Source: Bacteroidota bacterium (GTDB lineage Bacteria > Bacteroidota > Bacteroidia > Bacteroidales > VadinHA17). From it: a stretch of 38,511 nt of DNA. This document shows, in pieces, positions 1 through 8,189 of this stretch. The DNA lies in assembly GCA_011050615.1 (NCBI GenBank), contig DRFJ01000008.1:1-38511 (forward strand), in the 5' to 3' direction. The notes beneath the pieces are model-generated. The model made no database searches. It was not told the DNA's origin and was given only the letters and a program-made list of their open reading frames with translations. The position numbers were made by a program, and so were the translations under genes. The stretch's first letter is position 1; every line of letters begins with the position of its first letter.

Positions 1-43
1 ACGGATCAGGAGGTTGGGGATTCGAGTTCCTCCGGGTTCACGA
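1..43 (+). tRNA. 3' part of tRNA-Arg, anticodon ACG (5' half outside window)
   Basis: The first 40 bases fold as the 3' half of a tRNA. Bases 1-3 (ACG) sit where the anticodon would be, followed by two loop bases and the 3' side of the anticodon stem (6-10). Then come a 5-base variable loop, a T-arm with stem 16-20/28-32 around the loop TTCGAGT, the acceptor strand 33-39 and discriminator A40. The next bases are CGA, so CCA is not encoded. The spacing is exactly canonical. The Arg identity rests on ACG falling at position 34 and would need the missing 5' half for confirmation. Confidence 0.72.
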
Positions 44-62
44 GTAAAATTGTAACAAAAAG

Positions 63-91
63 AAACCCAGTCTATTACGGACTGGGTTTTT
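63..91 (+). terminator. Rho-independent terminator behind the tRNA
   Basis: Bases 63-72 and 80-89 form a perfect 10-bp stem (AAACCCAGTC / GACTGGGTTT) with a 7-base loop, followed by a short T run. It lies about 20 bases after the tRNA 3' end and most likely ends the tRNA transcript. Confidence 0.85.
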
Positions 92-121
92 AAAATCGGT
101 GTAATATCGGTGCGAAAACTG

Positions 122-289
122 CTAATTTTCCACTTCTTCGACCTCTTTTTTCTCTACTTTTTTACTCTTCTCTTTTTTGGGTTTTGGCTTGTCAGCAAGC
201 TCAATTTTTGTAGGAGCATTTAGTATTTCAAAAAGTGTGTCTCCATAGGTTTTAGAAAAAGGTCTCCTTAAATTAGTTTTACAATGATT
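122..289 (-). pseudogene. C-terminal fragment of an unrecognised gene, Lys/Glu-rich tail
   Basis: On the minus strand an open frame of 55 codons runs from an in-frame stop at 290-292 to a TAG at 122-124, with no plausible start codon. The translation contains YGDTLFEILNAPTKIELAD followed by a tail alternating Lys and Glu. The composition reads as real protein, so I take it as the end of a gene whose 5' part was lost where the imperfect inverted repeat at 259-324 begins. I do not recognise the family. It could be a transposase or an integrated-element gene. Confidence 0.4.
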
Positions 290-324
290 TTAAAAAAATA
301 TGTTTAACTAAAAGAGAAGACCTT
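259..324. repeat. Imperfect inverted repeat, possible insertion-sequence ends
   Basis: The arms 259-283 and 301-324 are imperfect reverse complements, agreeing at about 17 of 25 positions with one gap, and are separated by 17 AT-rich bases. The right arm begins TGTTTAACTAAAAG and is followed at once by an ATG at 325. That ATG opens a 14-codon frame, MNFTKEQLSDVFVK, ending with TGA at 367-369. A terminal repeat directly before a transposase-like start would fit the left end of a truncated insertion sequence. The family is not identified. Confidence 0.35.
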
Positions 325-369
325 ATGAATTTTACAAAGGAACAGTTATCTGATGTATTTGTCAAGTGA

Positions 370-608
370 ATCTCCCCCAATAAACCGGACAGTACTTAAA
401 ATCAGGCAAAAACCTTAATTTTTTGCTCCTGGTTTTCTCTGAAAGTTTTACGATTTGGCTTTTGGGAAGGAGCTTCTCCAATTTATATCTGGATTTACCC
501 CTGATTCATTAGTAACAGCATCTACTTTTTGCGGATAATCTTCCTCCTGGACATACTGATTTTATTCCTTGTATTGATTATCTGGCTATATACTTGGAAT
601 AGGCTGAT
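370..608. other. Stretch without an intact gene, probable element debris
   Basis: No complete gene is visible. On the minus strand one frame is open for 37 codons (448-561), bounded by stops on both sides, and reads like protein (for example NESGVNPDINW), so it may be another gene remnant. Otherwise I see only AT-rich DNA between the possible element end at 259-324 and the decayed transposase. Confidence 0.3.
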
Positions 609-1202
609 TTAACATTGCTGTGTTCGAAGCAGTATCAACATCTCAAAACCCTTTAACTGTTCATTTCTTGCCGGGCAAAACTGTGGCAACTCTATCTTTA
701 TCCTGTTTTTCATTTCTTTAACCCATGCTCCTGTTTCAATAATTTTTAGCTGTATGGTTTTCATAGTTGCGTTTGCATATACGCTTCCTTTTAATACCTC
801 CTTCTGCAAGGTATGGATAAGAATGTATTCCATTGAGTGCAGTAACAATCGAAACCGGTTTGCGGTAAACCTTGTGCAAGACGATCGGTCAGATTTGAGG
901 TACAACTTATGATCTTTAATGCGAAGTTCCATTGAACTACGGGCACAGTAAGCTTTTCCGTATAAATCACGGACACGAAAATAGTTGTCGTTTCAATCCT
1001 CATAACCGGCTGCTATCTGAAAAACCCGTTGTGTCAATAGCTCCTTAACAGAATGATCCGTATAACGATGATCTCTTTTGTCATATATACAGTTACTGAC
1101 TGAAGATAAGAGGTTTAACTGGTTGTCAAGCTCTTGAAGAAGTAATAATCCACCATCGCTGCTTATGCGGTCACCACTAAAACCAAGTTCAATATTTTTA
1201 CC
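609..1202 (-). pseudogene. IS1380-family transposase remnant with the core deleted
   Basis: The N-terminal part (minus strand, 1202 down to 996) encodes a conserved IS1380 N-terminal segment, including SGDRISSDGGLLLL and RVFQIAAGYED. It is followed in the same frame by a TGA (993-995), and then directly by the conserved C-terminal part, with AYCARSSMELRIKDHKLYLK and FRLLLHSMEYILIHTLQKE, ending at 609. Intact transposases of this group are about 430-450 residues; here about 197 codons remain. The missing middle carries the DDE catalytic core, so the protein cannot transpose. The family assignment is firm from the two conserved blocks. No start codon is preserved in frame before 1202. Confidence 0.85.
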
Positions 1203-1263
1203 TTATATTGGAAAAAGGTTAAGTCCCGGTGTGAAATTTTCAGTATTTTTGTGTATCATTGTA

Positions 1264-1338
1264 CAAAGGGGTTTTTTGTTATAAGTACTTTAAATATAAC
1301 TATTTAAGTTATAAATAAAGAACAAAACCCCCTTTTTT
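1264..1338. repeat. Imperfect inverted repeat between the transposase remnant and the MscS gene
   Basis: AAGGGGTTTTTTGTT near 1264-1279 is an imperfect reverse complement of AACAAAACCCCCTTT at about 1321-1335. The AT-rich space between them contains a small perfect hairpin (ATAACT/AGTTAT). The right arm runs into a T tract, so a plus-strand terminator is possible. An outer end of the decayed insertion sequence is an alternative. The rest of 1203-1428 shows nothing else. Confidence 0.35.
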
Positions 1339-1428
1339 TTGAATAATTCAGGCTAAAGATCTTTAATACAATTTTTACTATCCTTAAATTGCACACCCGA
1401 CAGTAAGCAAATTAAAAACAAAGCTAAT

Positions 1429-2349
1429 ATGGAATCAAAAGAATTACTAAGCCAGGAATTCTGGGAAAACGCATTGAACAAAATGCTGGATTGGCTGATA
1501 AGTGAAGGCCCTTCCATAATTCTGATAATTATCCTGTTGTTTGTTTCTCTGAAGTTACTGAATATCATTATTCGCAGGATTAAAAAGATTTTTACAAGTC
1601 GTGCTCTCAAAAGTGATGATGCCGGTTCCCAGGAAACTGAGAAGCGCATGAATACCCTGCTGGGAATAATAAAGGCTATCGGCAGAATCATAATCTGGTC
1701 AGTTTTTATTATGATACTGCTTAAAAAGCTGGGGGCTGACATAGCCCCAATACTGGCAGGTGCAGGTATCCTGGGACTGGCGGTGGGTTTTGGCGCCCAG
1801 GAACTGGTAAGGGATTTCATTTCCGGTTTTTTTATGATAATGGAAAACCAGATACGTACGGGAGATGTTGTAATTATAAATGGCACTGGCGGACTTGTTG
1901 AAAAAATTGAGCTTAGGACCGTAACTCTCAGGGATCTTTCAGGTGTGGTTCACGTATTTCAGAATGGGAAAATTAACACAATGTCAAATATGACCAAAGA
2001 ATGGTCCGCAATGGTTTTTGATATTGGAGTGGCATATAAGGAAGATGTTGACAATGTAATGAAAGTAATGCAGGAAACGGGTGAAGAATTAATGAATGAT
2101 TCTGCTTTTAAGGATAAAATAATTGAACCGCTTGAAATATTCGGTCTGGATAATTTTGGTGACAGTGAAGTTGTAATCAAGGCAAGAATTAAAACTCTGC
2201 CAATTGAACAATGGACTGTTGGTCGCGAATATCGGAAACGCCTGAAAAAAGCCTTCGATGAAAAAGGAATAGAAATTCCTTTCCCGCATACAACTGTCTA
2301 CTGGGGCGAAGAAATAAAGCCACTTGAACTGGATGTAAAAAATTCATGA
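1429..2349 (+). CDS. MscS-family small-conductance mechanosensitive channel
   Basis: This 306-residue inner-membrane protein should open under membrane tension and release small solutes during hypo-osmotic shock. Hydrophobic segments lie near residues 27-48, 78-100 and 103-132. The last is the Gly/Ala-rich pore helix, with the family pattern GLAVGFGAQELVRDFISGF. The beta domain follows (ENQIRTGDVVII), then the C-terminal alpha/beta domain, ending near PFPHTTVYW. The length and domain order are those of MscS itself. The ATG at 1429 is the natural start. The GH130 gene begins 37 bases downstream on the same strand, so the two are probably co-transcribed, which links the channel to the sugar module. 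Confidence 0.93.
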   Translation: MESKELLSQEFWENALNKMLDWLISEGPSIILIIILLFVSLKLLNIIIRRIKKIFTSRALKSDDAGSQETEKRMNTLLGIIKAIGRIIIWSVFIMILLKKLGADIAPILAGAGILGLAVGFGAQELVRDFISGFFMIMENQIRTGDVVIINGTGGLVEKIELRTVTLRDLSGVVHVFQNGKINTMSNMTKEWSAMVFDIGVAYKEDVDNVMKVMQETGEELMNDSAFKDKIIEPLEIFGLDNFGDSEVVIKARIKTLPIEQWTVGREYRKRLKKAFDEKGIEIPFPHTTVYWGEEIKPLELDVKNS

Positions 2350-2386
2350 AATAAATACTTTAATTTTAAGCTCAAATAATAGTACA

Positions 2387-3859
2387 ATGCAAGTTACAGT
2401 AACCAGAAAGCCTACCAGGTTTCTACCTGATCCCAGCAGGGTAATAGCCCGTTTCCTTTATACTTCCGATGAAAGAAGTGAAGATATTATTCGTAAGGTG
2501 ATGGCATTGTCCGATATTGAGGCAAATATAGCATTAAGCAAGGTACTGAGAGGTTATTCCAAACGACACAGGAATATTTCATTAATTTTCGAAGCGCATT
2601 TTAATAAACTGGATAAGCTGTTAGAAAAACTGAAAATAAATAAACGTAATATCAGTCAAGCCCGAAGAGTCCTTTTAGGTTCATATTTCACAATGGAATA
2701 CTCCATTGAATCGGCAGCTTTTTTCAACCCATCCATAGTAGAGGATCCGGATCAGTCGGAATTAGGCCCTGATGAAAAAAGATTGATTTTTAGTTTCAGG
2801 GCAACCGGCGAAGGGCATATTTCGTCCATTGTTTTTCGGTCAGCCATCATTGATAAAAACAGTGACCTGATTATTGAACCTGTAGGAAAAATGCTGGCAG
2901 AAGCAGAGCGAATAAAAAGGCATATTTACAATAAACAATCATTTATAGCGAAGCTGGATGAAATGAGCACTTTCAATAATAAAATTTCCCCGATCTTTGT
3001 ATTGGAAAAATTGGGCGACAATTTCACGTATGGCGAATTAAAGAGAGCTATAAAAGAGACAGAAGTAACATATCAGCTTTCACCTGATAAGAAATTAATT
3101 ATTAATGAGATGTTGTGGCTTGCAAAATCTCATTACGAACTCTACTTTTCACTTGATTCGGCTATTTCAGAGAGGGTTATTTTTCCTACCTCCGAAATTG
3201 AAAAGCGTGGCATTGAAGATGCACGTTTTGTTAAATTTACAGAGGATAACGGTGAAGAAACCTACTATGCTACTTATACTGCCTATGACGGCATAACAAT
3301 ACTGCCAAAGTTACTTGAGACCAAAGATTTTTATCATTTTAAGGCATTGGCCATTCATGGTGAAATTGCGCAGAACAAAGGTATGGCATTATTTCCAAGG
3401 AAAATCAAAGGTAAATATGCTATGCTGTGCAGGGTAGACGGAGTGAATAATTATATTGCATATTCAGATAATATAAATATTTGGCATGAAGCCAGCCTCA
3501 TTCAAAAGCCAAAATTTCCCTGGGAGTTTATACAGATAGGAAATTCAGGCTCCCCTATTGAGACGGATGAAGGCTGGCTGGTAATAACACACGGAGTAGG
3601 ACCAATGAGGCAATACGCATTAGGAGCATCATTGTTTGATATTGATGATCCCGCAAAAGAAATTGGCAGGCTTAATACACCTTTACTGTCTTCCAATGCC
3701 GAAGAGAGGGAAGGATACGTACCCAATGTTGTTTATTCCTGTGGTTCTATTCTGCACAATGGTAATCTGATCATTCCTTATGGTATGTCAGACTACGCAT
3801 CTACTTACGCTTCTATTAATTTACAGGAACTCCTGGATGAAATTAAAAACTCAAAATAG
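2387..3859 (+). CDS. Long-form GH130 glycoside hydrolase/phosphorylase
   Basis: The 490-residue protein has an N-terminal extension of about 260 residues (RFLPDPSRVIARF near the start, GEGHISSIVFRS at 141-152), typical of the long GH130 group. The five-bladed propeller domain follows. GIEDAR at 275-280 carries the expected catalytic Asp (D278). IGNSGSPIET and THGVG follow, with R349 and H402 at positions that bind phosphate in GH130 phosphorylases, but the expected Lys is Gln (Q383). GH130 enzymes act mostly on beta-mannosides. Whether this one uses phosphate or water cannot be read from sequence alone. No signal peptide is visible, so it is cytoplasmic. It ends 25 bases from the end of the convergent GT4 gene. 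Confidence 0.85.
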   Translation: MQVTVTRKPTRFLPDPSRVIARFLYTSDERSEDIIRKVMALSDIEANIALSKVLRGYSKRHRNISLIFEAHFNKLDKLLEKLKINKRNISQARRVLLGSYFTMEYSIESAAFFNPSIVEDPDQSELGPDEKRLIFSFRATGEGHISSIVFRSAIIDKNSDLIIEPVGKMLAEAERIKRHIYNKQSFIAKLDEMSTFNNKISPIFVLEKLGDNFTYGELKRAIKETEVTYQLSPDKKLIINEMLWLAKSHYELYFSLDSAISERVIFPTSEIEKRGIEDARFVKFTEDNGEETYYATYTAYDGITILPKLLETKDFYHFKALAIHGEIAQNKGMALFPRKIKGKYAMLCRVDGVNNYIAYSDNINIWHEASLIQKPKFPWEFIQIGNSGSPIETDEGWLVITHGVGPMRQYALGASLFDIDDPAKEIGRLNTPLLSSNAEEREGYVPNVVYSCGSILHNGNLIIPYGMSDYASTYASINLQELLDEIKNSK

Positions 3860-3884
3860 AACCCGTGGAGATTTGAAATGCCTG

Positions 3885-4901
3885 CTATCTTCGGATGTCT
3901 AAAATCTTCTCATAAACCTTAATGTATCCTTCAACCATTTTTTGGCGACTGAATTTTGACACAGCATACTCCCTGCAGTATTTTCTGTCAATAGATTTAA
4001 TATTAGCAACCGCATCTGCTGCTTCTTCAGTGGTGTTTACCAGAAAACCGGTTTCCCCGTTGAGAATCAATTCAGGCATGGAGCCCAGGTTGAATGCTAT
4101 AACCGGTGTTCCGCACATCATAGCTTCTGCAACGCTTAAACCAAAAGGTTCTTCAAAACTTACCGGATGTAAAAGCGCATAAGCTTCACCCAGCAATTTA
4201 TCCCTTTCCCCGGGTCCTGAATTACCTACGTAAACAATATCATCATCATTAATGAAAGGCTTAACCTTGCTGTCAAAATATTCCTTATGCTGAATTAAGC
4301 CTGAAATGATTAGTTTTCTTCCGGATTGTTTTGCTATCTGAATGGATTCGTAAGTGCCCTTTTCGGGGTGAATCCTGCCGAAAAACAGCAGATAATCTTT
4401 TGAGGTTTTTCTGAATGTAAATTCATTTGTGTCAATGCCATTATAGACTGTTGCGACATATTCAAGATCAGGGCAACGGTCGGAATTGCTTATAGACACA
4501 TAAAAATTATTCCTGTTATATTTCTTGTAGACCGGCAATATTTTTGGTGATGAAAAGCCATGAACAGTGGTAACCATAGGAGTTTTAATAAGCCCTGTAT
4601 AAGTAAGCGGAAGAAAGTCAAAATGGTTGTGAATCAAATCAAATTTATCGGCCTGCTCCATCAAATTACTGATATGAAGGCATTCCCAAACCTTTGGGTC
4701 AATATCCGGATTTTCGTTGTAAGCTTCTTCTGAAACATATTGCAGTTTCCCTCTGGTAATCGAATTTGCTGTAGCAAATAAGGTGACGTCAATTTTTTTA
4801 TCGATCAAGCCTTCTGCAATATTAGAAGCTACCTGTTCCCAGGGTCCGTATTTTACAGGTGGGGTTCTCCAGGCTATAGAAGACAAGATTGCTATTTTCA
4901 T
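3885..4901 (-). CDS. GT4-family glycosyltransferase
   Basis: This 338-residue GT-B fold enzyme should transfer a sugar from a nucleotide donor. The N-terminal Rossmann half begins MKIAILSSIAW and contains HNHFD (91-95) and VHGF (113-116). The C-terminal half has FGRIHPEKG (174-182) and the complete E-x7-E donor-binding motif, E251 and E259, in EEPFGLSVAEA. There is no signal peptide, so it is cytoplasmic or membrane-associated. It is the last gene of a minus-strand operon and lies only 2 bases after the short GH130 gene, which suggests translational coupling. The donor and acceptor are unknown; the GH130 neighbours suggest a mannoside but do not prove it. Confidence 0.88.
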   Translation of the reverse strand: MKIAILSSIAWRTPPVKYGPWEQVASNIAEGLIDKKIDVTLFATANSITRGKLQYVSEEAYNENPDIDPKVWECLHISNLMEQADKFDLIHNHFDFLPLTYTGLIKTPMVTTVHGFSSPKILPVYKKYNRNNFYVSISNSDRCPDLEYVATVYNGIDTNEFTFRKTSKDYLLFFGRIHPEKGTYESIQIAKQSGRKLIISGLIQHKEYFDSKVKPFINDDDIVYVGNSGPGERDKLLGEAYALLHPVSFEEPFGLSVAEAMMCGTPVIAFNLGSMPELILNGETGFLVNTTEEAADAVANIKSIDRKYCREYAVSKFSRQKMVEGYIKVYEKILDIRR

Positions 4902-4903
4902 GC

Positions 4904-5830
4904 TTAAAGTGGTTGACGTGATTTATTCAAACAATGATCAACAAGCTGTTCTATTTTGGCTGTGCCCACACACATCACAGAGTCGGCTCCACCCCAATAG
5001 ATTTTTACACTCCCATCTTTTTCAGGGACAGCACCACAACAGAAGACTACATTATGGACATAGCCGGTGATTTCATATTGTTCTTCCGGCTGCAGAATCC
5101 ATTCATCACCCATTGCAATAATAACAGAGGGGTCACGGAGATCGTGTAATGCCACTCCCAATCTGTAAATGCAACCATCCATGGTAGGAAATACGCCATG
5201 ATAAATATTCAACCATCCATGAGTCGTTTTAATTGGTGGCGCACCTGGGCCAATCTTCATTTCATCCCAGTGATACTGACAAGGTTTCATTATTAATTTT
5301 GATTCTCCCCAGTACTTCAGGTCAGGAGAATAGGATATCCAGATTGACCAGGGTGATATATCAGAATGAGGGCGATCGAGACGTGCATATAAACCATTAA
5401 ACTTTTCAGGAAAGATGACCACATTGCGGTAATCGGCTTCAGTAATGAGAGATACCCGCTTAATGGATTTAAAATCTTTGGTTTTTGCAAGACCTATTCT
5501 TACACCATTCCGGGAATATGCACTGTAAGTTATAAGATATTCACCATCAAGAAAAATAACCCGGGGGTCTTCCAAGCCGTACTCCTCATATTCCTTGAAG
5601 ATGCCTGCTTTGGCTGGAACCATAAATGGTTTTTTGTCCACTACAAAATTAACCCCGTCTATGCTTTCCGCTTTACCTAATATACTTCTGCCATTAAGTT
5701 TATGAGAACGAAAAATCATTATATACCTGTTGTTGAACTTTACAACCCCTGCATTATGCACAGTAGCGACAGGGTAAGGTACATCATCCCTTGTAAGAAT
5801 CGGGTTATCAGCATATCGTTTAATCAACAT
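4904..5830 (-). CDS. Short-form GH130 enzyme, probable beta-mannoside phosphorylase
   Basis: The 308-residue protein is a single GH130 propeller domain. YGLEDPR holds the predicted catalytic Asp (D88). R150 (YARLDRPH), K192 (EMKIGPGAPP) and H211 (IYHGVF) keep the Arg, Lys and His that contact phosphate in GH130 phosphorylases, so phosphorolysis to a sugar 1-phosphate is more likely here than in the long GH130 at 2387. GYVHNVVFCCG near the end matches GYVPNVVYSCG of that protein. No signal peptide is seen, so it is cytoplasmic. It is the middle gene of the operon, 31 bases after the two-domain GT4 gene. The linkage specificity is not determinable. Confidence 0.85.
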   Translation of the reverse strand: MLIKRYADNPILTRDDVPYPVATVHNAGVVKFNNRYIMIFRSHKLNGRSILGKAESIDGVNFVVDKKPFMVPAKAGIFKEYEEYGLEDPRVIFLDGEYLITYSAYSRNGVRIGLAKTKDFKSIKRVSLITEADYRNVVIFPEKFNGLYARLDRPHSDISPWSIWISYSPDLKYWGESKLIMKPCQYHWDEMKIGPGAPPIKTTHGWLNIYHGVFPTMDGCIYRLGVALHDLRDPSVIIAMGDEWILQPEEQYEITGYVHNVVFCCGAVPEKDGSVKIYWGGADSVMCVGTAKIEQLVDHCLNKSRQPL

Positions 5831-5861
5831 AATTTATGGTATCTCCATTATTAAAGCAATG

Positions 5862-8126
5862 CTATTTTATCAGATCCATTTCTTCAAATTCTTCAAATGC
5901 CTGTAAGACTATTAAATGAGAAATTAAATAAGCAAGCGAACTTTCGGCCCCCTGATTACGGTTAACGCCGTAGTTCTCAAAGCCATCACAACAACCTTTT
6001 GTTTCAAAATCGAACAAACTCATTCTCAGATCATTTTCCCCAAGGAACCACATAAAGCAGGAGAATAATTTATTTAGATATTTTTTATCTTTTGTCAAAT
6101 GAAAAGCCTGATGATACATTAAAATCATAGCAAGGGCATCCACAGGTTGTTGGGCAAACATGGAACGTTCACCGTCTTTTATATACCATTTTTCATTACC
6201 TATGATTGATAAATAACCATCCTTAAGTGTAATTTCTGACAGGAAAGTCATTGCTTCCAGGGCAATCTCATTTATTTTATCATCGTTAAGTATTTCAGCC
6301 GAATGTAAAAGTGCAAGTGGTAATATACCATTATCATAAGCCAGCAATGGCTCAAACCATTTCCAGCTTTCAGAACTGTTTTCTTCATAATGTCTGATTA
6401 ACTTGCCGGCAAGATTTCTTAATCTTTCTGTCATTGAATCATCCGTGGGGTTGCTTCTGAGGTAAAAACTGATGCCTAGTATTGTATTGGCTATACCTCT
6501 TATAGATTGAAGTTTTTCAAAGTTTGGCGATGCATCAAAGAAAATTAATTTCCCGGTTTGGTAATAAGCATCACTGGGTGGATTGTTCAGCAGGTATCCG
6601 AGTGCCCAGATGGTTCTTCCAAATGAATCTTCCGATCCTATCTCATCAAGAAAGTCCCGGCTAAAACTGAGGAAATTTCTGAATGTCCCGTCTTTGTTCT
6701 GCATGTAATGGATATAGCTCAGATATATAGGAGCTAAATCGAGCGCAATCTTATCTTTCTTTTGCCGGTAGGTCATGAGTACCATAAGCAAGGCCCTTGC
6801 ATTATCGTCAAGGCAATAACCTTCTTTCAGGTTGGGAATGCCGAATTTTGCATGCTGGATAATTCCTGTATCGTCAGTAAGGCGTATAATATGCTCCAGA
6901 GAAAATGGTGGCATAATAAGTGGATCAATTAAGGTTTCTTTCTTCACCAATACTTGAGGTTTGGCAGCAAGAATCTGTTCAGCAAGCCCGACATATTTAC
7001 CACCCGATTTTGGCCAGGTTATTGTTTTGCCGTAATCACTTGCTTTTTTCCGAAGATCTTTCAACACTCCGGGATTATCCAGCAAGTCCAGTAAAATCAT
7101 TGAAAGCTCTTCTGAATCATTGAAATTAAAGAGCCTGCCTCTTCCATCAGCCAATAATTCCGAGGCATGCCAGTAGGGCGTTGAAATAACAGCTGTCCCC
7201 GCGCCTAATGCATATGAAAGTGTGCCGCTGGTAATCTGGGCCTCATTCAGATAAGGCGTAATGTATATATCAGAAGCGGATAAATATTTAGATAACTCTT
7301 TTTGAGCTATGAACTCATTAAGGTAATAAACATGATCGCCCAGGTTGAGACTTTTAGTCAGACGGTGAAGATAATTACGGTATTCTTCTCCTGAATGTCG
7401 AAGAACATTTGGATGAGTTTTACCCAGAACCATATATAAGACCCCGGGGTGTTTTTCAATAACCCGGGGCAAGGCTTTAATAACTGTTTCAATCCCTTTA
7501 TTGCGGCTGATAATTCCAAATGTGAGTAATATTTTTTTATCCTCGAGTTTAAATTCTTTTTTGGCTTGTTCCTGACTGAATTGAATATCCGGGACACCAT
7601 GTTCTATAAAAACAATTTTCTCTTTATCCACATTATAGATACTGATAAGAAGGTCAATGGCTTTATGACTCATTACGATGATCTTATTAGCCATTTTACA
7701 TATTTGCTGCAATACTGCCTTTTCATTGTACGAAGGTGTTTTTACAATGGTGTGAAGGGTTACGATCAGCGGAATTTCAAGCCGGTGAAGCAAAGGAAGT
7801 ATATATATCCCATTTTGCCCTCCAAAAATTCCATATTCATGTTCAAGTACACATATATCAGCCCCGCTGAGATTGATAAATCTGGCAGCTTTCAAATAGT
7901 CGCGCTGATGTTCCTGCCTGATGGTCAGCTTTACTTCTTCCGGATAATTATAGCTTAGTTCATGATCGTTCATGGCTACAATAAATCCTTCAACAGTATT
8001 CTTTGTGCTATCACTCCTGCTTTTCCGAGAGACAGTATTCGTAACCATCGATTTGTAAAGGTTCATTGTAAAAGTACCAATACCACATTCACGTGGCGGA
8101 TACGTTCCGATATATGCAAGTTTCAT
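5862..8126 (-). CDS. Two-domain protein: GT4 glycosyltransferase plus C-terminal alpha-helical domain
   Basis: I place the start at the ATG 8124-8126 (MKLAYIGTYPPRECGIGTF), because this is where family similarity begins; an upstream in-frame ATG would add 21 unlike residues. From there the protein has 754 residues. Residues 1-390 are a GT-B glycosyltransferase with FGIISRNKGIE and LNEAQITSGTLSYALGAG. In the latter, the first Glu of E-x7-E is present but the second is not. Residues about 410-754 form a helical domain opening with LTDDTGIIQHA and GYCLDDNARAL, rich in helices and resembling an alpha/alpha toroid. That domain's activity is not known to me. This is the first gene of the operon with the short GH130 and the second GT4. 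Confidence 0.8.
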   Translation of the reverse strand: MKLAYIGTYPPRECGIGTFTMNLYKSMVTNTVSRKSRSDSTKNTVEGFIVAMNDHELSYNYPEEVKLTIRQEHQRDYLKAARFINLSGADICVLEHEYGIFGGQNGIYILPLLHRLEIPLIVTLHTIVKTPSYNEKAVLQQICKMANKIIVMSHKAIDLLISIYNVDKEKIVFIEHGVPDIQFSQEQAKKEFKLEDKKILLTFGIISRNKGIETVIKALPRVIEKHPGVLYMVLGKTHPNVLRHSGEEYRNYLHRLTKSLNLGDHVYYLNEFIAQKELSKYLSASDIYITPYLNEAQITSGTLSYALGAGTAVISTPYWHASELLADGRGRLFNFNDSEELSMILLDLLDNPGVLKDLRKKASDYGKTITWPKSGGKYVGLAEQILAAKPQVLVKKETLIDPLIMPPFSLEHIIRLTDDTGIIQHAKFGIPNLKEGYCLDDNARALLMVLMTYRQKKDKIALDLAPIYLSYIHYMQNKDGTFRNFLSFSRDFLDEIGSEDSFGRTIWALGYLLNNPPSDAYYQTGKLIFFDASPNFEKLQSIRGIANTILGISFYLRSNPTDDSMTERLRNLAGKLIRHYEENSSESWKWFEPLLAYDNGILPLALLHSAEILNDDKINEIALEAMTFLSEITLKDGYLSIIGNEKWYIKDGERSMFAQQPVDALAMILMYHQAFHLTKDKKYLNKLFSCFMWFLGENDLRMSLFDFETKGCCDGFENYGVNRNQGAESSLAYLISHLIVLQAFEEFEEMDLIK

Positions 8127-8189
8127 AATAACATGAGTTTTTTTTCCTAATAAAGTTAAATAATTTTTAAGCACTTTATTTATTCCCAC

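Noticed and set aside
1353..1886. Long minus-strand open frame of 177 codons opposite the MscS gene
   Set aside because: It is a low-complexity Ser/Ile/Phe-rich shadow of the well-supported MscS frame, with no recognisable family.
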